This document shows positions 13,030-27,115 of a stretch of 64,000 bases of DNA, one piece after another. Where the stretch lies: NCBI GenBank assembly GCA_003344405.1, contig NOWV01000242.1, positions 30,043 to 94,042 of the forward strand. Reading direction: 5' to 3'. The notes under the pieces were generated by a model. That model was given only the letters and a program-made list of their open reading frames with translations, did no database searches and was not told the origin of the DNA. Both the position numbers and the translations under genes were made by a program. Origin of the DNA: Trichoplax sp. H2. Lineage: Eukaryota; Placozoa; Uniplacotomia; Trichoplacea. Each line of letters opens with the position of its first letter. Positions within the stretch are counted from its first letter, which is position 1.

Positions 13030-13665
13030 TTTTCTTATGCAAATTGAATAGTGAACAAGGTAGAATAGAAATGGATAAAACTCTCTTGTTCTACAGTATA
13101 ATCGATGCAAATTGAAAAGTGAACAAGGTAGAATACGAATGGATAAAATTCTCTAGTCTCATCATAGCCAAGTTTAAAACGTTTCAAAATACTAAACAGG
13201 AAGGCACTTTTGACTAGTCAAGACCCGATCAATTTGTAGATGATGATGGTAAGCGAACTGACGACGACGATTATACCGTATACAGGACTATCATGGTGAA
13301 ACTATGAATTCATGAATGGATAAAACTCTCTAGTCCCATCATAGCCAAACTCAAAATGTTTCAAAATACTAAACAGGAAGGCACTTTTGACTAGTCAAGA
13401 CGTGATCAATTTGCTGATGATGATCAACATATTGACGATGACTACGATACCGTATACTGTCATGGCGAAATTGTTAATTAATATTGAAAGGATAAAACAC
13501 TCTACTACTACTACTTTACAGTATAATAGCCAAGTTCAAAACGTTTCAAAATACTAAACTGGAAGGCATTTTCTGCTTGTCAAGACGTGATCCATTGGCT
13601 AATGATAATGATGGTAAACGTATTGACGATGGCTACGAAGCCGTTTACAGTACAGTGCGAAACTA
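13030..13665. repeat. Diverged tandem repeat, about 170-180 bp unit
   Basis: The core aa(c/t)gtttcaaaatactaaac followed by (a/t)ggaaggca(c/t)ttt and tcaaga recurs near 13178, 13349 and 13530. Each core is preceded by 'ggataaaa-ctct' and a 'catagccaa' phrase. Copies are about 85-90% alike by eye. Confidence 0.75.
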
Positions 13666-13989
13666 CTAATTAATTCATTTATATCAGTCGATTAATCACT
13701 TTTGTAAACATGGCTCTCATGATCGTCGATAAAGCTGTAGTTTATGTCATGGCAATCAGAGTTAACTTTGTAGCAAGACTATCATAATTGCTGGCAATGA
13801 TTGTCAACCGTAGTTGCCTAATTTGTGGATAATGATTACGTTAGGACCGATCATTCTTGCGTCTTGACTCCAATTGAATTTAATCCATTTGTCAACATCG
13901 TCTTGATGGCCATTTGAACAACAATATTATTATGGAGTTTCTATCCAAATAAACGTAGTAGGCCAACGGTGATATGGAACTACTTACAA

Positions 13990-15140
13990 CGCCAGTCGAT
14001 AGGAACTGACTAAAGCGATGATGATGATGATGATGAACGATGAGAATGGAATGATTAACGGCCAATCTCGCTCATAATCGAATTCATTTTGTACTAAACA
14101 AGTTATCCATAGTCATTTTAACAACTGCTCAAGTTGTTCCTATTGAAACAAACTTTGTAGTAGAACCATTCGACGCCATTACTTAAAATGCTAGTCGATA
14201 GAAACGGACAAGTGTGTTAATGATTCTTCCGATGATTATTTGTGAGAGTACACGATAACTGTAGAGCCATGGCGAGAATTGAATTAATCCAGTTGTAAAC
14301 ATCTTCTGGATGGCCATTTTAACGCCAGGGTGTGCCAATTGGAACAAACTTTGTAGCAAAATCATAGTATACGTACAACTGCGAAGAATGCCGGTCGATA
14401 GAAGCTGATTAATGCTTTGATGAATACTGAGAGAAGACGAGGATGGAATGAAGCAATTTTGTAATCATCTTGTGAACTTATGAATGGCCATGATAGCAAC
14501 AGTTTATGCAGTGCAAATTGCAACAAACTTTACAGTAAAATCATTGTGTGTAACTGCTAAGAATGGCAGCCGACAGAAGCTGACTAATGCGCTGATGATT
14601 ACTGAGAAAGTACAGATAACTAACTGTAAAACCACAATGAAAATTAATCTATTTGTAAACATCTTCTTAACTTTGTAAATTTATAGCCATTTGAACAACC
14701 GTGTGTCCAGTGCTAATTGCAACAAACTGTGTGGCAAAATTAGAGTATACGTACAACGGCTAAGAATATCAGTCGATAGAAGCTGACTAATCCGCTGATG
14801 ATTACTGAGAAAGTACAGATAAAGCCACGATGAGAATTAAATTAATCTATGTGTAAACATCTTTTTAACTTATTCAATATCAATGGCCATTTTAACAACA
14901 GTTTGTGCAGTGCTAATTGCAACAAACTTTGTCGTAAAATCATAGTATACGTACAACTGGTAAGAATACCAGTCGATAGAAGCTGACGAATCCGTTGATG
15001 AATGCTGAGAGAAGACGAGAATGGAATAGAGCAATTTTATAAACGTCTTATTTAAGAGTTATTTGAATAGGAGTTTGTTCAATACGATCGGAACAAATTG
15101 GGTAGCAAAGCATAATATGTAACTGCTTGAAATGCCAATC
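13990..15140. repeat. Degenerate ~200-bp satellite
   Basis: The phrase (c)agtcgatagaagctgactaat and variants falls at about 13993, 14193, 14393, 14567, 14772 and 14972, so the spacing is mostly close to 200 bp. The linked phrases 'gtgctaattgcaacaaactttgta', 'aaaatcatagtatacgtacaact', 'gatgattactgagaaagtacag' and 'gccattttaacaac' come in the same order in each unit. Weak copies may extend to about 15600. Open frames inside it are by-products. Confidence 0.75.
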
Positions 15141-15798
15141 GCTCCTTTTTATATTCTACGAGATACGCGTATATTAAGGAATAGCTATTTTAACATTATT
15201 TTGACTTTTTGGGAGAGTAAAATCGTAATAACGACTTAGAATAACGATCGATAATTTAATAAATACAGTAATTTCCAGTACAGTCTTGTAGAACTAATTA
15301 TAAAACAATTAATGGCAGGCAATATCGTAGCAAATGTTAACGTTGAAGAAGTAACAAATGCAGTCATTATGACTATTGATCAAATCGCTATATTTAATCA
15401 GAAGAAGGTCGAGTAATGGTATTTCAAATCACTACAAAGCCATTGGGATCAAAGCGATTGGTAGTAAAATTATATTTGAAGATAGATTGTTGTATAGGAC
15501 AGGAGAATGGACATGGATACCTTGATTGAAAGTACAGTAAGGTGCAATCGTTCAAGTTCAAAGCATGGAAAGGTTGATAGAAGCTACGGTAAAATGACTG
15601 AAAATGATACAAGTATAATGAATAACTAAAAGGAAACTACCCTTTACTAATCAGTCTGGATATAATATTCGTTATTGGACAACTTGATCTCTATCGTCCT
15701 CTTTTGCTATTGAAAAAAGTAAATATGATAAGTAGGATAAATAAGAATATCAACAATAATCTCAGCCCTACATGGGCATGAAATTGTGCTGTAGATGG

Positions 15799-15806
15799 GT
15801 ATAAAA
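15799..15806 (+). promoter_or_regulatory. Possible TATA box upstream of the P4-ATPase gene
   Basis: The string gggtataaaaatcg contains a good TATAAAA match about 375 bases before the proposed ATG at 16178. In AT-rich DNA such matches occur by chance, so support is weak. Confidence 0.25.
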
Positions 15807-16177
15807 ATCGACAATTTCACATTATCTGACACGTTCTATCAAGACAGTCGTCAGCATCGAAAGCGTTGATCGTTTAACTTCTTCAACAGCAATAACATTT
15901 CCTACACATTACGATTTCATTAATAATGCTTGAATCAGGCTAAGCTTTATCGTACTAAAGCTTTTTGATGTTAAGGTATCGTAAGGCATCCAGAATTTGC
16001 AAGGGTAGCAGTCTTACATTCTATCTGCTATCTCATTTTCAATTTCCTCATGACTAACTTTATACAGACATTTTTTATTTCTGATCCTTCTGAGACGAGG
16101 CTAGAACAATTTCACAATGTAAATACTGTTACGACACTAGAGTAGTATTAATAAGGATATATGCTATGTGACAGAGA

Positions 16178-19100
16178 ATGTTGAGTAGAGCGATAGGATA
16201 CATTTTGGTAAAAATATCTTGCATGTATCAAGACTTCGACAACAAACTCACTTGGTGAATAACTCATCTTTATGCATATCTATTTGTAATGTTTAGAATT
16301 TAGGAAGGAGAAATAAAGGTGGCAAAAATAATGCCAAGCAATGGCGCACTGTCCACCTATTTGGTAAAAGTCGTCGCCCGAAAGAATCGGCTGTTGTTAT
16401 CGATCAAACTGATACGACTGGATATTTAAGATCACACAGCGGCGTTACTACCAAGACTATTTTAACTGAAGAAAAGTTTCCTGACAATACTATTGTCACT
16501 TCTAGGGTAAGACCACCATTGGATCCATGTTCACTCATGTTAATATTAGTTTCTTCCAGCTATTTTATCGGATAACGAATTTCAATTGATCATTTTCTTA
16601 GTATACTATTTGGAATTTTATACCAAAAAATCTTTTCGAACAATTTGGCCGAATCGCAAACTTTTACTTTCTATGCATTGCCGTAGTGCAGGTAAAGCAA
16701 TTTATTTTATGAAGACTTCTAGTATATATTATTTCTTCATTTTAATCCAGTAGATTGGAATCATTCTAATTGCCATGCAGTTATTACTTCTATTCTACTC
16801 ATCCTAACTCCTATAAACAAATCTTCTGGTTAGCTTTCATTAAGAAATTCCCCTGTTAGTCCAGTAACCAGCGTAGCACCATTACTCTTCGTCGTTACCA
16901 TCACTGCTATTAAACAGGTAATTATTCTAAGTATGGAAATCACAATCCAGTTGTAATTTCTAAGACATTTGGAAAAAATAGAGACTGTATCTTGTAATCA
17001 TTATAAATATATTTGGTACTATTTCTGATAAATCTCACCGATAGATAATTGACTTCCTTACACCAAATCAATACTGACTTCTATCGGAATAAAATAACAT
17101 TCCTCTCAATGTTATTCCTATTTAATAGGCCTACGAAGATTGGTTAAGACATAAATCTGATAACAAAGTCAATAATCGACCAATCGAAGTTGTTCGTGAT
17201 GGCACTCTGAAAGGCGTTCCATCACGAAATGTTGCTGTAAGCAATCAATCAAAACTAGACAAGAATTGAAATGATGCTAGTGTAAAAACAATGAATGCAT
17301 TTTTTTTTACAAAAATTAAAGGTGGGAGATGTAGTTCGAGTTTCTAACGAACAAGAACTACCTTGCGACCTTGTACTCTTATCTTCAAGCGAAGTGGATG
17401 GCAGTTGTTACATCATGACCATGAACCTCGATGGCGAAACAAATTTAAAGCCACGATTAGCATTATCAGATACTGTAGCATGGCGAAGCTGTGAAGATAT
17501 AACTTCTTCATCACTCGATATTGATGTAGACTGCCAACTCCCGACACCTGATCTCTACAAGTAATATATTCTGCCGATTTCGGCACTGACTAATAAATCA
17601 TCGTTGATCATTATTTTACCCTTTACACTAACTATACTCTTTTCAACTCCTACTTGAAAATAGATTTGATGGCCGCATGAATGTTTATTCCGACTCTTCA
17701 ACGCCTATGTGTCGGTATGCTAATAATAGAATATGTTTTTATCTATCCATTGTAAGAACCAAACATATTGTTATTTGTTCACTTATAATTATTTATCAAT
17801 TGATTTCAATATAGTTATACGTATATATCTTACTTCCTGTAGATCGCTATGCTCGGATAATTTACTACTACGTGGTGCGCGGTTGCGAAACACTGATTAT
17901 ATTTTTGGAATGGCGGTGTATACGGGTGTTGATACTAAGGTCAGAAGTGATAGCAATCGAATTAATTTTTTGCTATGAATTTAAAAAGTATGATTCTAGC
18001 TTATTACCCTATCTAACACTGGTTCTCATTAAACAGGTTGCTCTAAACCAACAGCAAAAGAAACACAAATTTTCAGCTGTTGAAAAGTTAGTCGATTCCA
18101 TAAAACACAAACATTCAAAGTTGATGTTGCCTAATAAAATAAGCTGATGTAATAATTTATATCATGACACTATTCTAGAGCATTGAATAAATTCTTGGCC
18201 GTCTTTATGGTTTTGCTAGTTATTCAAGTAATATTCTGTGGTATTGCTAGTACTGTATGGCAAAGACTAGAATTGCCAGCATATATGGGCATATCTCGCG
18301 CGACAGAAGTGAGCTGAATTATCGAATCATTATGGAATGACTACTTTTAAACTAATGCTATGTTTTAAACTTTTTTGTAGGCTTCTGGAATAATCAACAT
18401 TTTCCTCTCATTTTTAGTCTTATTTAATTATATTATACCAATTTCACTTTATGTCACAATTGGTATGTGGTAATTTTACCCTTACATTGAGCGTATTGAT
18501 AGAATGTATTCAATGTTGAACGTACGATAAATTAAAGGAATATTTCTATCTTCAGAATTACAGAAATTTTTCGGAGCCATGTTTATTGGCTGGGATATAA
18601 AAATGTACGATTCGGTAAGCACTTGGATAGCCTACGATAGGATGATCACAATCTACTTTTACCTTTCAATAGACCTGGCTCTCTTATAATTTCAAGCTAA
18701 TTATAATTTAAATCGGATGACTTATTATAGAAAATGGATGAAGTTGCAAAAGCAAATACTTCAGATTTAAATGAAGAACTTGGACAGGTATTATTTGCTA
18801 TAACTATAGTACATGGTATTTAAATTTCAAAATTAGTTACCGCACATCTACCCAAATTAGTATTATCAGCGTAATCTTGATGTAAAAATTTCCCGCCGAC
18901 GCACATTCTTGATGCGCTCTTGTCATCTATTCCACGCGTATATAGATTGAATACTTGTTTAGCGACAAGACAGGAACTCTAACACAGAATGATATGCAAT
19001 TTCGGCAGTGTTCGATATATGGAAAACGATATAAGGTTAGTTATAACATTAAAGTACACGATTATATTTAAATTTTTCTTTTATTAAATAATTTTTGATC

Positions 19101-22100
19101 GCAATTTACACATTGACTAGGAAATTGATGGCAACTTGCAGCTTTTATTGGATCAAAACTATGAAAGTTTGGAAGATTCATCGGTTAGCAATATATCTTA
19201 CTACGAGCGGCGTTATAATAAAATAGATATTATTACCCATGGAATCAATTTTATATCCCATTATAGGATTCACTGCAGCAATTTCTCATTGCTCTAGCAG
19301 TGTGTCACACTGTCAAAACAGAACATGAAGCTTCAACAGATAGTATTGTATATCAGGTAAGAATAATTAAATTTGCTCTAAAATTATACTTGTACATTTG
19401 GCAGTCCTATCTTGTACTCCAATAATAAATGACCTATTTGACTTGTAGGCTTCATCACCGGATGAAAAAGCTCTCGTTGAAGCCGCTTCAAAGTAATTAT
19501 TTTATATGATGATTCTCATATGGTTTAGATATTATGCAAATATCCTGGTGGTAGAAACTGAAAATAATTAAATAAATCCTGACATGTTTATTTCGTTTGT
19601 TTGGCAGATTTGGTGTTAGCTTTCGTGATTGTGTTGATAACGCTCATGTCGTTTTGGTACATGGGAAATTACAAAGGTTTCATTATAAACATCTTTGCTT
19701 CTTTAATATATTTTAAATAAGAATCTGTCATAAAGTGAGTGCTACGCTTCATATTCGTAATGTAGGTTCAAAATTTTACACGTTCTTGAGTTTGATTCTG
19801 ATCGTAAAAGAATGAGCGTTATCGTCAAAGATCCATCGGGTAAAATTTATTGCCTTTGTAATAATATACAGAGTACTTTTATTACTTTTATAACAGCTAT
19901 GTGACAAATTTACTCGCCTTTCTGTAGGTAATACTATTTTGATTTGCAAGGGCGCTGAATCTTCTGTATTAAGTCGGGCGAAAGATGGCGCTATTACTCA
20001 CACTAATAACGACGTAAACTATTACGCAAAGGTTATTAAATAACAATGCTTCATAATGACTGGAAATCATATACTCGTATTGATTAGCTTATTGTAATCG
20101 GATGTTCTACCTTAAACAGCATGGATTAAGGACCCTTGTTATTGCCTTTCGTCGGTTGTCAGTTGCAGATTATGAAATGATGAATGAAAAGGTGAGAACA
20201 TATTATATGATCATCTATAACGTATTAAATGTATGCATGATGATTTTATTAAATTGAGTCGATTATCTTATGGAATGGAATTTTTTCTATTATTAAACAG
20301 CTTCATGAAGCTAAAACCGCTATTGGCGATAGAGATGCAAAGGTAATGTATTGAAACCTTTAGTAAAGTCAGCTAATGTAAACGCTTATTTCTTGTTAAC
20401 ATTGAAAATATTGAGTATTGTTCATTACGATTATATATCATAGCTTGCTAGTGCATATGATTATGTTGAGAGAGATTTAACAATTATTGGAGCAACGGCT
20501 GTGGAAGATAAGCTACAGGAATGCGTTACTGAAACCCTAGAGTCGTTACGCGAAGCTGGAATTAAGGTTTGTCGCACATTACGTTTTACTTTAAAAGTAA
20601 ATACACGTAAGAGTGATCACTCTGTCAGATAAAAACTTAATTTAATAAAATGATAACATAATTCGGGTTTACAATTATTTCAGGTGTGGGTTCTGACCGG
20701 TGACAAACAGGAAACTGCTGTTAATATTAGCCATTCCTGTGGACACTTTAGTGTATGTTTTCTACAATCATCTAAAATTTCATTTTAAATTACCATAGCA
20801 ACATACTGGTAATATCTAAACATTTTCGCTTGAAATATTATAGACTGGCATGGAAATCATGACTGTAAATGCTAACAATAACGTGGAATGCTCGTCACTA
20901 TTGCAAGATGTCAAAGTCAAGTACGTCATTATTTCGATAGAATCTATCGAAACTGTTTCGCGGCTAAATTTATTATCTTACATTCCAAATGCAGTCATTA
21001 GCTAATGTATTGAGCTCAACTATTTTAATACATCATGCGTTACTGATCTAATTAACTTACGTGTCTATTTCAATCAGAATTGATGGAAGCCCAGGTGGAA
21101 CTAAGTTCGCACTTGTTATTAACGGAATGAGTCTATCATTTGCGTTGAGCAGTTGTCAAGGTAGGTCATAAGCATATCTTGTTCTACTAATTCTTGATTA
21201 GGCATTTGTTAATGGCGTTTTGTTTCTTCATAGATCTACTGCTTAGTGTTACGAAACATTGCGAAGCTGTATTATGCTGTCGTATGTCACCGCTACAGAA
21301 AGCTAAAGTATGAGTTGACTTTAATTTCTAAATTATGACTCTAGTTCTAGCTTATATAAACAAGTAAATAAGCAGACTAATTTGTGCTTGTAATTTCTAG
21401 ATTGTACGAATGGTAAAAGAAAATGGCCATCACCCAACAACGCTTGCTATTGGTGATGGAGCGAACGATTGTAGTATGATCCAGGAAGCTCATGTCGGAG
21501 TTGGTATCATGGGTAAAGAAGGCCGTCAAGCTACGCAATGCAGCGATTATGCAATCGCCAAGTTTAAATACTTAAAGCGTTTATTACTTGTTCATGGTCA
21601 CTGGTACTATATTCGTATCGCAACCTTAGTTCAATACTTTTTCTATAAAGTATGTACAAAGCTTGTTCATTCTATTCGTACTTTAATTGCAAATTACCGT
21701 CAATGGTAGCGATAGAAATAAATAATTACACTTCTATTTCTATCTAATGACAGAACGCCGCGTTCATAACTCCAGAATTTTATTTCGCATTCTTTTCCGG
21801 ATTTTCAGCGCAGGTAGATCTAACATAATATGGGTATATAGTTGCATTTTATCAGTAATACAATTTGAAGATCAATACCTTGTAAGTATTAAATTCTTTA
21901 AATATTAAATATTTCAGTCGATGTACGACAGTATTTTCCTCATGTTTTTCAACCTGGCTTTTACGTCGCTACCTATCCTAATCTTTGGAGTATTTGAACA
22001 AGATTTCAATGAACATCATCTATTGCGGAATCCTTCGTTATATAAAATGCTTGCCAGGAATAAATATATGACTATGAAGGAATTTGCTTGTTGGGTTCTT

Positions 22101-23233
22101 CTAGGTTAATAGATATTTATTTTGATATCATATCTGGTGAAATCAACTAAATCAATAACCTTATCTATTGTACTTTGCCAAATTACGTCATTTTAGGCTA
22201 TTGGCATTCATTAGTCTTCTTTTTCGGTGTCTACTTTTTATTTGCTGAACAAGAAGGTGTTTTATCGGCAGATGGCAAGGTAGGAATACCTGTACTGTAT
22301 TTAATTTTGAGTATGTGGTTATGATTTTTATGTTGAATAAGCTAATACAACTGGTCCCTTTATTTTTATTGTAGACATTTGATCTTTGGTGTTTTGGAAC
22401 AATGATTTATACAATGACTGTGGTAGTCACCAATCTGAAGGTATGCTTATGACTTCTGGGATAATGCTACCTAAAACTAATTTTGTGATTTATAACAACT
22501 ATTATAATAGCAATGCCATCAATCGTTTTATTATTTTATGTTTAGCTTGCTTTGCACACTGAACATTGGACATGGGTTAATCACTTTGCTATATGGATAT
22601 CCATTTTGTCTTATTATTTATTTACGCTATTTTATTGCGGAATTTATTGGTAAATAATAACATTCGATGATAAAGTATCACTGTCTGCCAATGTTAAAGT
22701 CATTAATTTTTATTTTTTGATTTATTATCATTAATATTGGCTACTTTAGGCCAACTTTCCGCAATGGTAGTTCTGATTTATTTTGGATATTTCTAAAGTT
22801 GGTAGCTACGCCTGCAGTTTGGTTTAAGACATTTTTACTAATTCTTGTTAGTCTTCTGCCAGATATTATTTTACGTATTTATTCCACGGAAAAGGTATGA
22901 TTAATGGTAAAATTCATGGATTTATGATACGGTGTTATGAAATATCGTTACGTATTCTTGAACGATTACGTCACGCTACGGCTAATATTAAAATATCTCG
23001 AGCAAAGTGGCTCAACACTAAAATAACGTTCTATTTAGGTAAAGATTTTGAATTTAAGTCTTGAAAAAATGGCTAGAACAAGAATGCTGGGAGATCGATT
23101 AGCCTCTGAGAATACTAGCCTAAATCGTGATTTAAGAAAACGTAATTATTCCACTGGAGACCCTAGAAATCCATTAATATCATCTGATAATAGTATTTTA
23201 GATATCTCTGATTCACATCAGACCATAGTTTAA
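16178..23233 (+). CDS. ATP11: P4-type ATPase (phospholipid flippase), ATP11 class
   Basis: Flippases of this class, with a CDC50 partner, move aminophospholipids to the cytosolic leaflet. The spliced product is about 1149 residues (human ATP11A/B/C are roughly 1130-1180). There are 35 phase-matched exons. Key ones are 16178..16207, 16297..16506, 16602..16691, 16834..16917, 17129..17236, 17322..17560, 17664..17714, 17843..17939, 18037..18086, 18179..18308, 18381..18462, 18946..19035, 20444..20566, 20684..20752, 21401..21649, 21754..21813, 21918..22104, 22197..22279, 22375..22440, 22546..22649, 22750..22894 and 23039..23233. Motifs are complete: DGET near residue 211 (actuator), SDKTGTLT with phosphorylated Asp436, KGAES (nucleotide domain), TGDKQETA, and GDGAND at 805-810. 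Sequence such as [26 protein letters not shown] and DLVLLSS-xx-DGSC is closest to ATP11. Introns are mostly 50-150 bases. The first exon ([10 protein letters not shown]) is the least certain; everything from 16297 on is firm. Confidence 0.93.
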
Positions 23234-24428
23234 CAGAAATTATAACGCTACTGATTTTTGTTGCAGCGAAAAACGTGCAACTTTTGTTGTTACCTAATAT
23301 TGACAGTCATTTCCGCGAAATAGGATATTTTCTCGATCAGTTATTAAGAAAAACTGTTAAAATGTAGCTTTCCTAATGTGTAATTATACTATTTGAAAAG
23401 TTGTAGAAACTATCTTTAAACGATCTAATTCCAATCTAATATGCCCTTTGTTAAAACTAACAAAGTTTTTCATACGTATCATGTCTTTAAATTATCAAGG
23501 ATAAGATTGTAAGGCAAATATGAAAATTGTAAAGCTCTAGCTGAATATTTGTAAATTGTTTGACGAAAGAATCGTTTTTACATTGAGCCGTATTATTTGG
23601 TTAGCAGTTTTATCTCCATTACTATGTGTTGTTTATATTAATCTCCATTCCGTGCATTTAGATGTAAATCAAAGGATTCCATTTCTGTTAAATATTTATA
23701 TAGCCATTTCTGTATACATGTTTGTAAGCCGACCGACTGTAACGGAAACTGTTGTCACTATCTGCTGTGGGTGACTGTAAATTGAAATATACGTATGTAT
23801 GAATTGCCAGAACTTAGCCTATCCTATAGATCTCAATTTGTATGCCTAATTATAATCCTTTTGGCATAGCCATTAACGAACTGATTTTCATTTTTTGTAA
23901 TTCAAAACATGTGTAAACGGTGTATCTTCCTATTTTATATTGTACAATATGATAACATCCACACCATTACTTAAGGGTTACTGGTATTGAGGGCTTCGAA
24001 TGTTAAGCAATAAAGAAATAATGGTTTTTATCACAAGTCTCTATTTTATAGGAAAATGGATGAAAATTGGTGTAATTCACTTCTATTTTAGATTACGCAT
24101 TGTATGAGATTTGCGAGCATCCAATAAGTGTCTTTAATGTCGATATAGTATTTAGACACTTCAACATTACTATAATTATTTAAGATATTACTGGGAAAAA
24201 AAGTCAACCAAAACGTATACAGTACATGCATACGGTCATTGGTAAATGGCTAAATTTTTTCGGTATTTATTTTAAATTACATAATATTACCATTTCAAAA
24301 TTTACATTCAAAATTAAGGATGAAAATCATTACTACTGTATAAATAAAGATAGTTAATCTATGATGGCATTTGTTGCGGTAGTGTAGCAATTCCTTATTG
24401 CATTGCATACACGTGAATGTACAATAAG
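23234..24428. other. 3' flank of the P4-ATPase gene and intergenic
   Basis: No supported gene. An AATAAA hexamer at 24009 could be the polyadenylation signal of the plus-strand ATPase. The open frame 23556..23774 is hydrophobic but has no homology signal or splice context. Confidence 0.4.
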
Positions 24429-25283
24429 TTAATCGGCTGTAGTTTTCATAGTTAGGAAATGATTTCGTAGATATTCCAAGGCTTTTTGACAAGCTTGATG
24501 TTGATCTTTTTCACGATCTAATTCTAATCTTATTTTTTCCATTCTATCATTGGCTAGTTTCATTTTATCATCGTGAAGTTTACGTAATAATTCTTCTTTC
24601 CTATCTAAATCTAACTGGAATTGAATTCGTTGACTATCTGATGAATCAGCTAGTTGATCTCGTTGTATAGTAACACGATGTAAGCCTTGCTTTAATTCTT
24701 GATTTTCTTTCACAGCTTGATAGTATTTAGGTTTTAAATGTTTCATTTCTAAAGCTAGTGATTTTAACTTTTCATGATACTGTAAAAGTTGTTCTTTATA
24801 GTGATCACACTTGATGCGAGTTTTCTTGTAATTTTTTTTATTTTCTGTTGCTAACTGTGAATAAGTTTGAATTTGATCCTGTAGTTTTTGAACCACTTCA
24901 TTTAAGCGACGGATTTCTTGTTGATTGACTTGATTTTGAGCAGCTGCTTTCATATTTTCTTGTTGAGTTTTTGTCAATAGTTGTCGAATGGTTTGTATTT
25001 CAGTTTGATTCCATATACATCGATCACTGCCAATAGGTATTTCAACATGATTTTTAGCCTCTTCTTCAATCATCTTTTTCTTTTCTTCTTCCTCTCGTTG
25101 ACGAAGCTCTCTCGCTAAATCATCACGGACTTGTGAGTGGATTTGATCTAATGGCTTATGGTATTTAGCCAAAAGCGTGTCCAGAACGCTTTGGCAATCT
25201 TGGTTGAAATTTTCATTCAATATATCCTGGACGGTAACGAATGGATAATTGGTAGGAAATATTTCATCCTTAATATCTTCCAT
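24429..25283 (-). CDS. Single-exon coiled-coil protein
   Basis: A 284-residue uninterrupted frame. Residues 1-60 form a folded-looking start (MEDIKDEIFPTNYPFVTVQD...). A charged EEEEKKKMIEEEAK run follows at about 68-80. From about 95 to 275 there is almost continuous heptad-like helix rich in Gln, Lys, Glu and Leu, for example QEIRRLNEVVQKLQDQI and KEELLRKLHDDKMKLAND. No Cys/His cluster, membrane segment or signal peptide is visible. The length and a coiled coil over two thirds of the chain suggest a cytoskeletal, centrosomal or ciliary structural protein, but I do not recognise the family. The gene has no intron although its neighbours are intron-rich. It is divergent from PELP1, whose ATG lies 1.8 kb to the right. 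Confidence 0.8.
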   Translation of the reverse strand: MEDIKDEIFPTNYPFVTVQDILNENFNQDCQSVLDTLLAKYHKPLDQIHSQVRDDLARELRQREEEEKKKMIEEEAKNHVEIPIGSDRCIWNQTEIQTIRQLLTKTQQENMKAAAQNQVNQQEIRRLNEVVQKLQDQIQTYSQLATENKKNYKKTRIKCDHYKEQLLQYHEKLKSLALEMKHLKPKYYQAVKENQELKQGLHRVTIQRDQLADSSDSQRIQFQLDLDRKEELLRKLHDDKMKLANDRMEKIRLELDREKDQHQACQKALEYLRNHFLTMKTTAD

Positions 25284-27115
25284 GACGATGTTTCCTGCTT
25301 TTAGCTTAAATATGAGACGATAAAATTAATCAAGATCTTACTCGTAATAAAATTATTGTCAAGAGTTTTATGTAAGCTTGATTACTATTCTATCTTTATT
25401 ATTGATGATATTACTATAGTACTTTTACAATCGAAATTGTAGCAGTAACATTTTTACTGCGGCAAATGATCGATCTAGCAGGTAACTTACAGTATCAAAA
25501 ATTATAATGATGTACAAAGTAAAGCAGAATTCATTGTAGTAAATATACCAGCAATACCCGAATGATGATATTTACAGGCTTTAATTTAAAGTTGATTATT
25601 GCGCCTTAACCATCAAATAACTGTTTAAATAATATGCATCATTGATTTACTCTAAGCTGATGAAGTACTGCAAATCTATTACTGTGTTCCAACTTTATAA
25701 CAAACGGATAATGAGCAAACCATGACTACTACGTTCACGAATGATATCCTGATCTTTATGCTTACCTCTTTCGTGGATTAAAATCGCTGATCAGTAGCAA
25801 TTAGGATTCACTCTTGTTTCGAATTGTCCATATTTCTTATTCAATAACTACAGCGTTGAAATGATCGATACGATGGTAGATAAGTTATTTTACAATTTCT
25901 ACAACATCAACACAACTCTGAGCTGGTTAGCATGACAGAGTATATTAGGATACACAATATATAAGGGGAAATAACGTCAGGAAAATATTCAAATTGGACT
26001 ATTATGTTATCAGAATAACTGGCAATTGGGCGTGAAATAAGCAAGCGTTGCCATAACAACGTGAAACTGCACCAAGTCCTCTATTAGTCCTGGTTCTAAG
26101 AGGGTAGCCAAAACGAAGTTAATAGAAAAAGAGCTCGCTATAAAAGCAAATCCAATTTATCTGAGGAGATATAGAGAGCAAAAAGAGAGTACATACTAAC
26201 TAGAGTTACTGCCCATTAGCCTTGCTGCAGTGATCGATAGAAGAACATACTTGTACACTAGTATTGGACTAGGACTCACATTGATACAATTTACTATTGA
26301 TGCATGCAGACACTAGACATGATGCAAAATCAAGAATAACAGCTCCAAAATAGAGAGATTTCGAGTTGCTGTCAATGTTTACGAGCAGATTGGAGTACGT
26401 ATAGTTAGGTTTTATGTAGAACTTGCATCTTAAGGGCAAATATAGAGTAGTAGTAGGGTTCAAATGACTCCTAAACTTGAGGAAAAAATTAAAATCGAAC
26501 CCTCTTCCACCTACTCCCATACGATCATAAATCAATATAACTCACGGACAATGCTTTGCGTATCATGACAGTGATCATTGAGGAAAATTGGACACCTTGG
26601 CTGATTTCAGTCAAAGCATACTGTGCAAAATAGATGTCATTAGCCAAAGGCCGTTGTTGTGCCAGTTGACTATTTTAGCAGTCGCTTTACAGTACCAAAA
26701 GACTAAAAGTGTACACTATACTGCATGCAACCAACCTTGGAAGCGACTTGAAAGAGCGCAGTGCTAGACAGGGTAGTGTCCAATCCTATAGCTAAAAAAG
26801 AGTTAAAATAACCAACAAAATAAGACGTGTAAAGTCGCTATCCAACACGTGCTAGATAAATGATCTGGCAGACACCGATTTCTTACCATAGGCAGTATAG
26901 AAACCAAATCCATAGGCTGCTATACAGTAAATGTAGTGCTGGATAGCATGCCGATTGAGTTTTGCTATTGCAGCTTTAACGATTGCTGCTACAGGTTGGC
27001 TGGAGATTTTAAACTAGTTATTGCTGGCTGTGCATCCACCAAAGCTGCATACGAGTGCTTAGCTGCGATCTGAGCTATCATCAATCATCAACATTGCCAT
27101 CAATAGATAAAGACG
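25284..27115. other. Intergenic region between two divergent genes
   Basis: About 1.8 kb holding the presumed promoters of the minus-strand coiled-coil gene and plus-strand PELP1. No coding exon, TATA box or repeat array was recognised. Confidence 0.5.

Larger units (their letters stand above)
10067..16177. other. Gene-poor stretch between FAM241B and the P4-ATPase
   Basis: About 6.1 kb with no supported gene. The part at 10.4-11.5 kb is noticeably richer in G+C than the rest, and open frames there have no recognisable domain. 12.9-15.2 kb is filled with degenerate repeats. A (cag)n stretch, agcagcagcagcagca, lies near 11690. Confidence 0.55.

Noticed and set aside
3536-16177. Search for transposase, reverse transcriptase, LTRs or terminal inverted repeats in the repeat-rich regions
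   Set aside because: No motif or terminal repeat was seen; the repeats are simple tandem arrays.
23556-23774. Hydrophobic 72-residue frame downstream of the P4-ATPase
   Set aside because: Lies in the presumed 3' UTR. No splice context or family match, and hydrophobic frames are common in AT-rich DNA.
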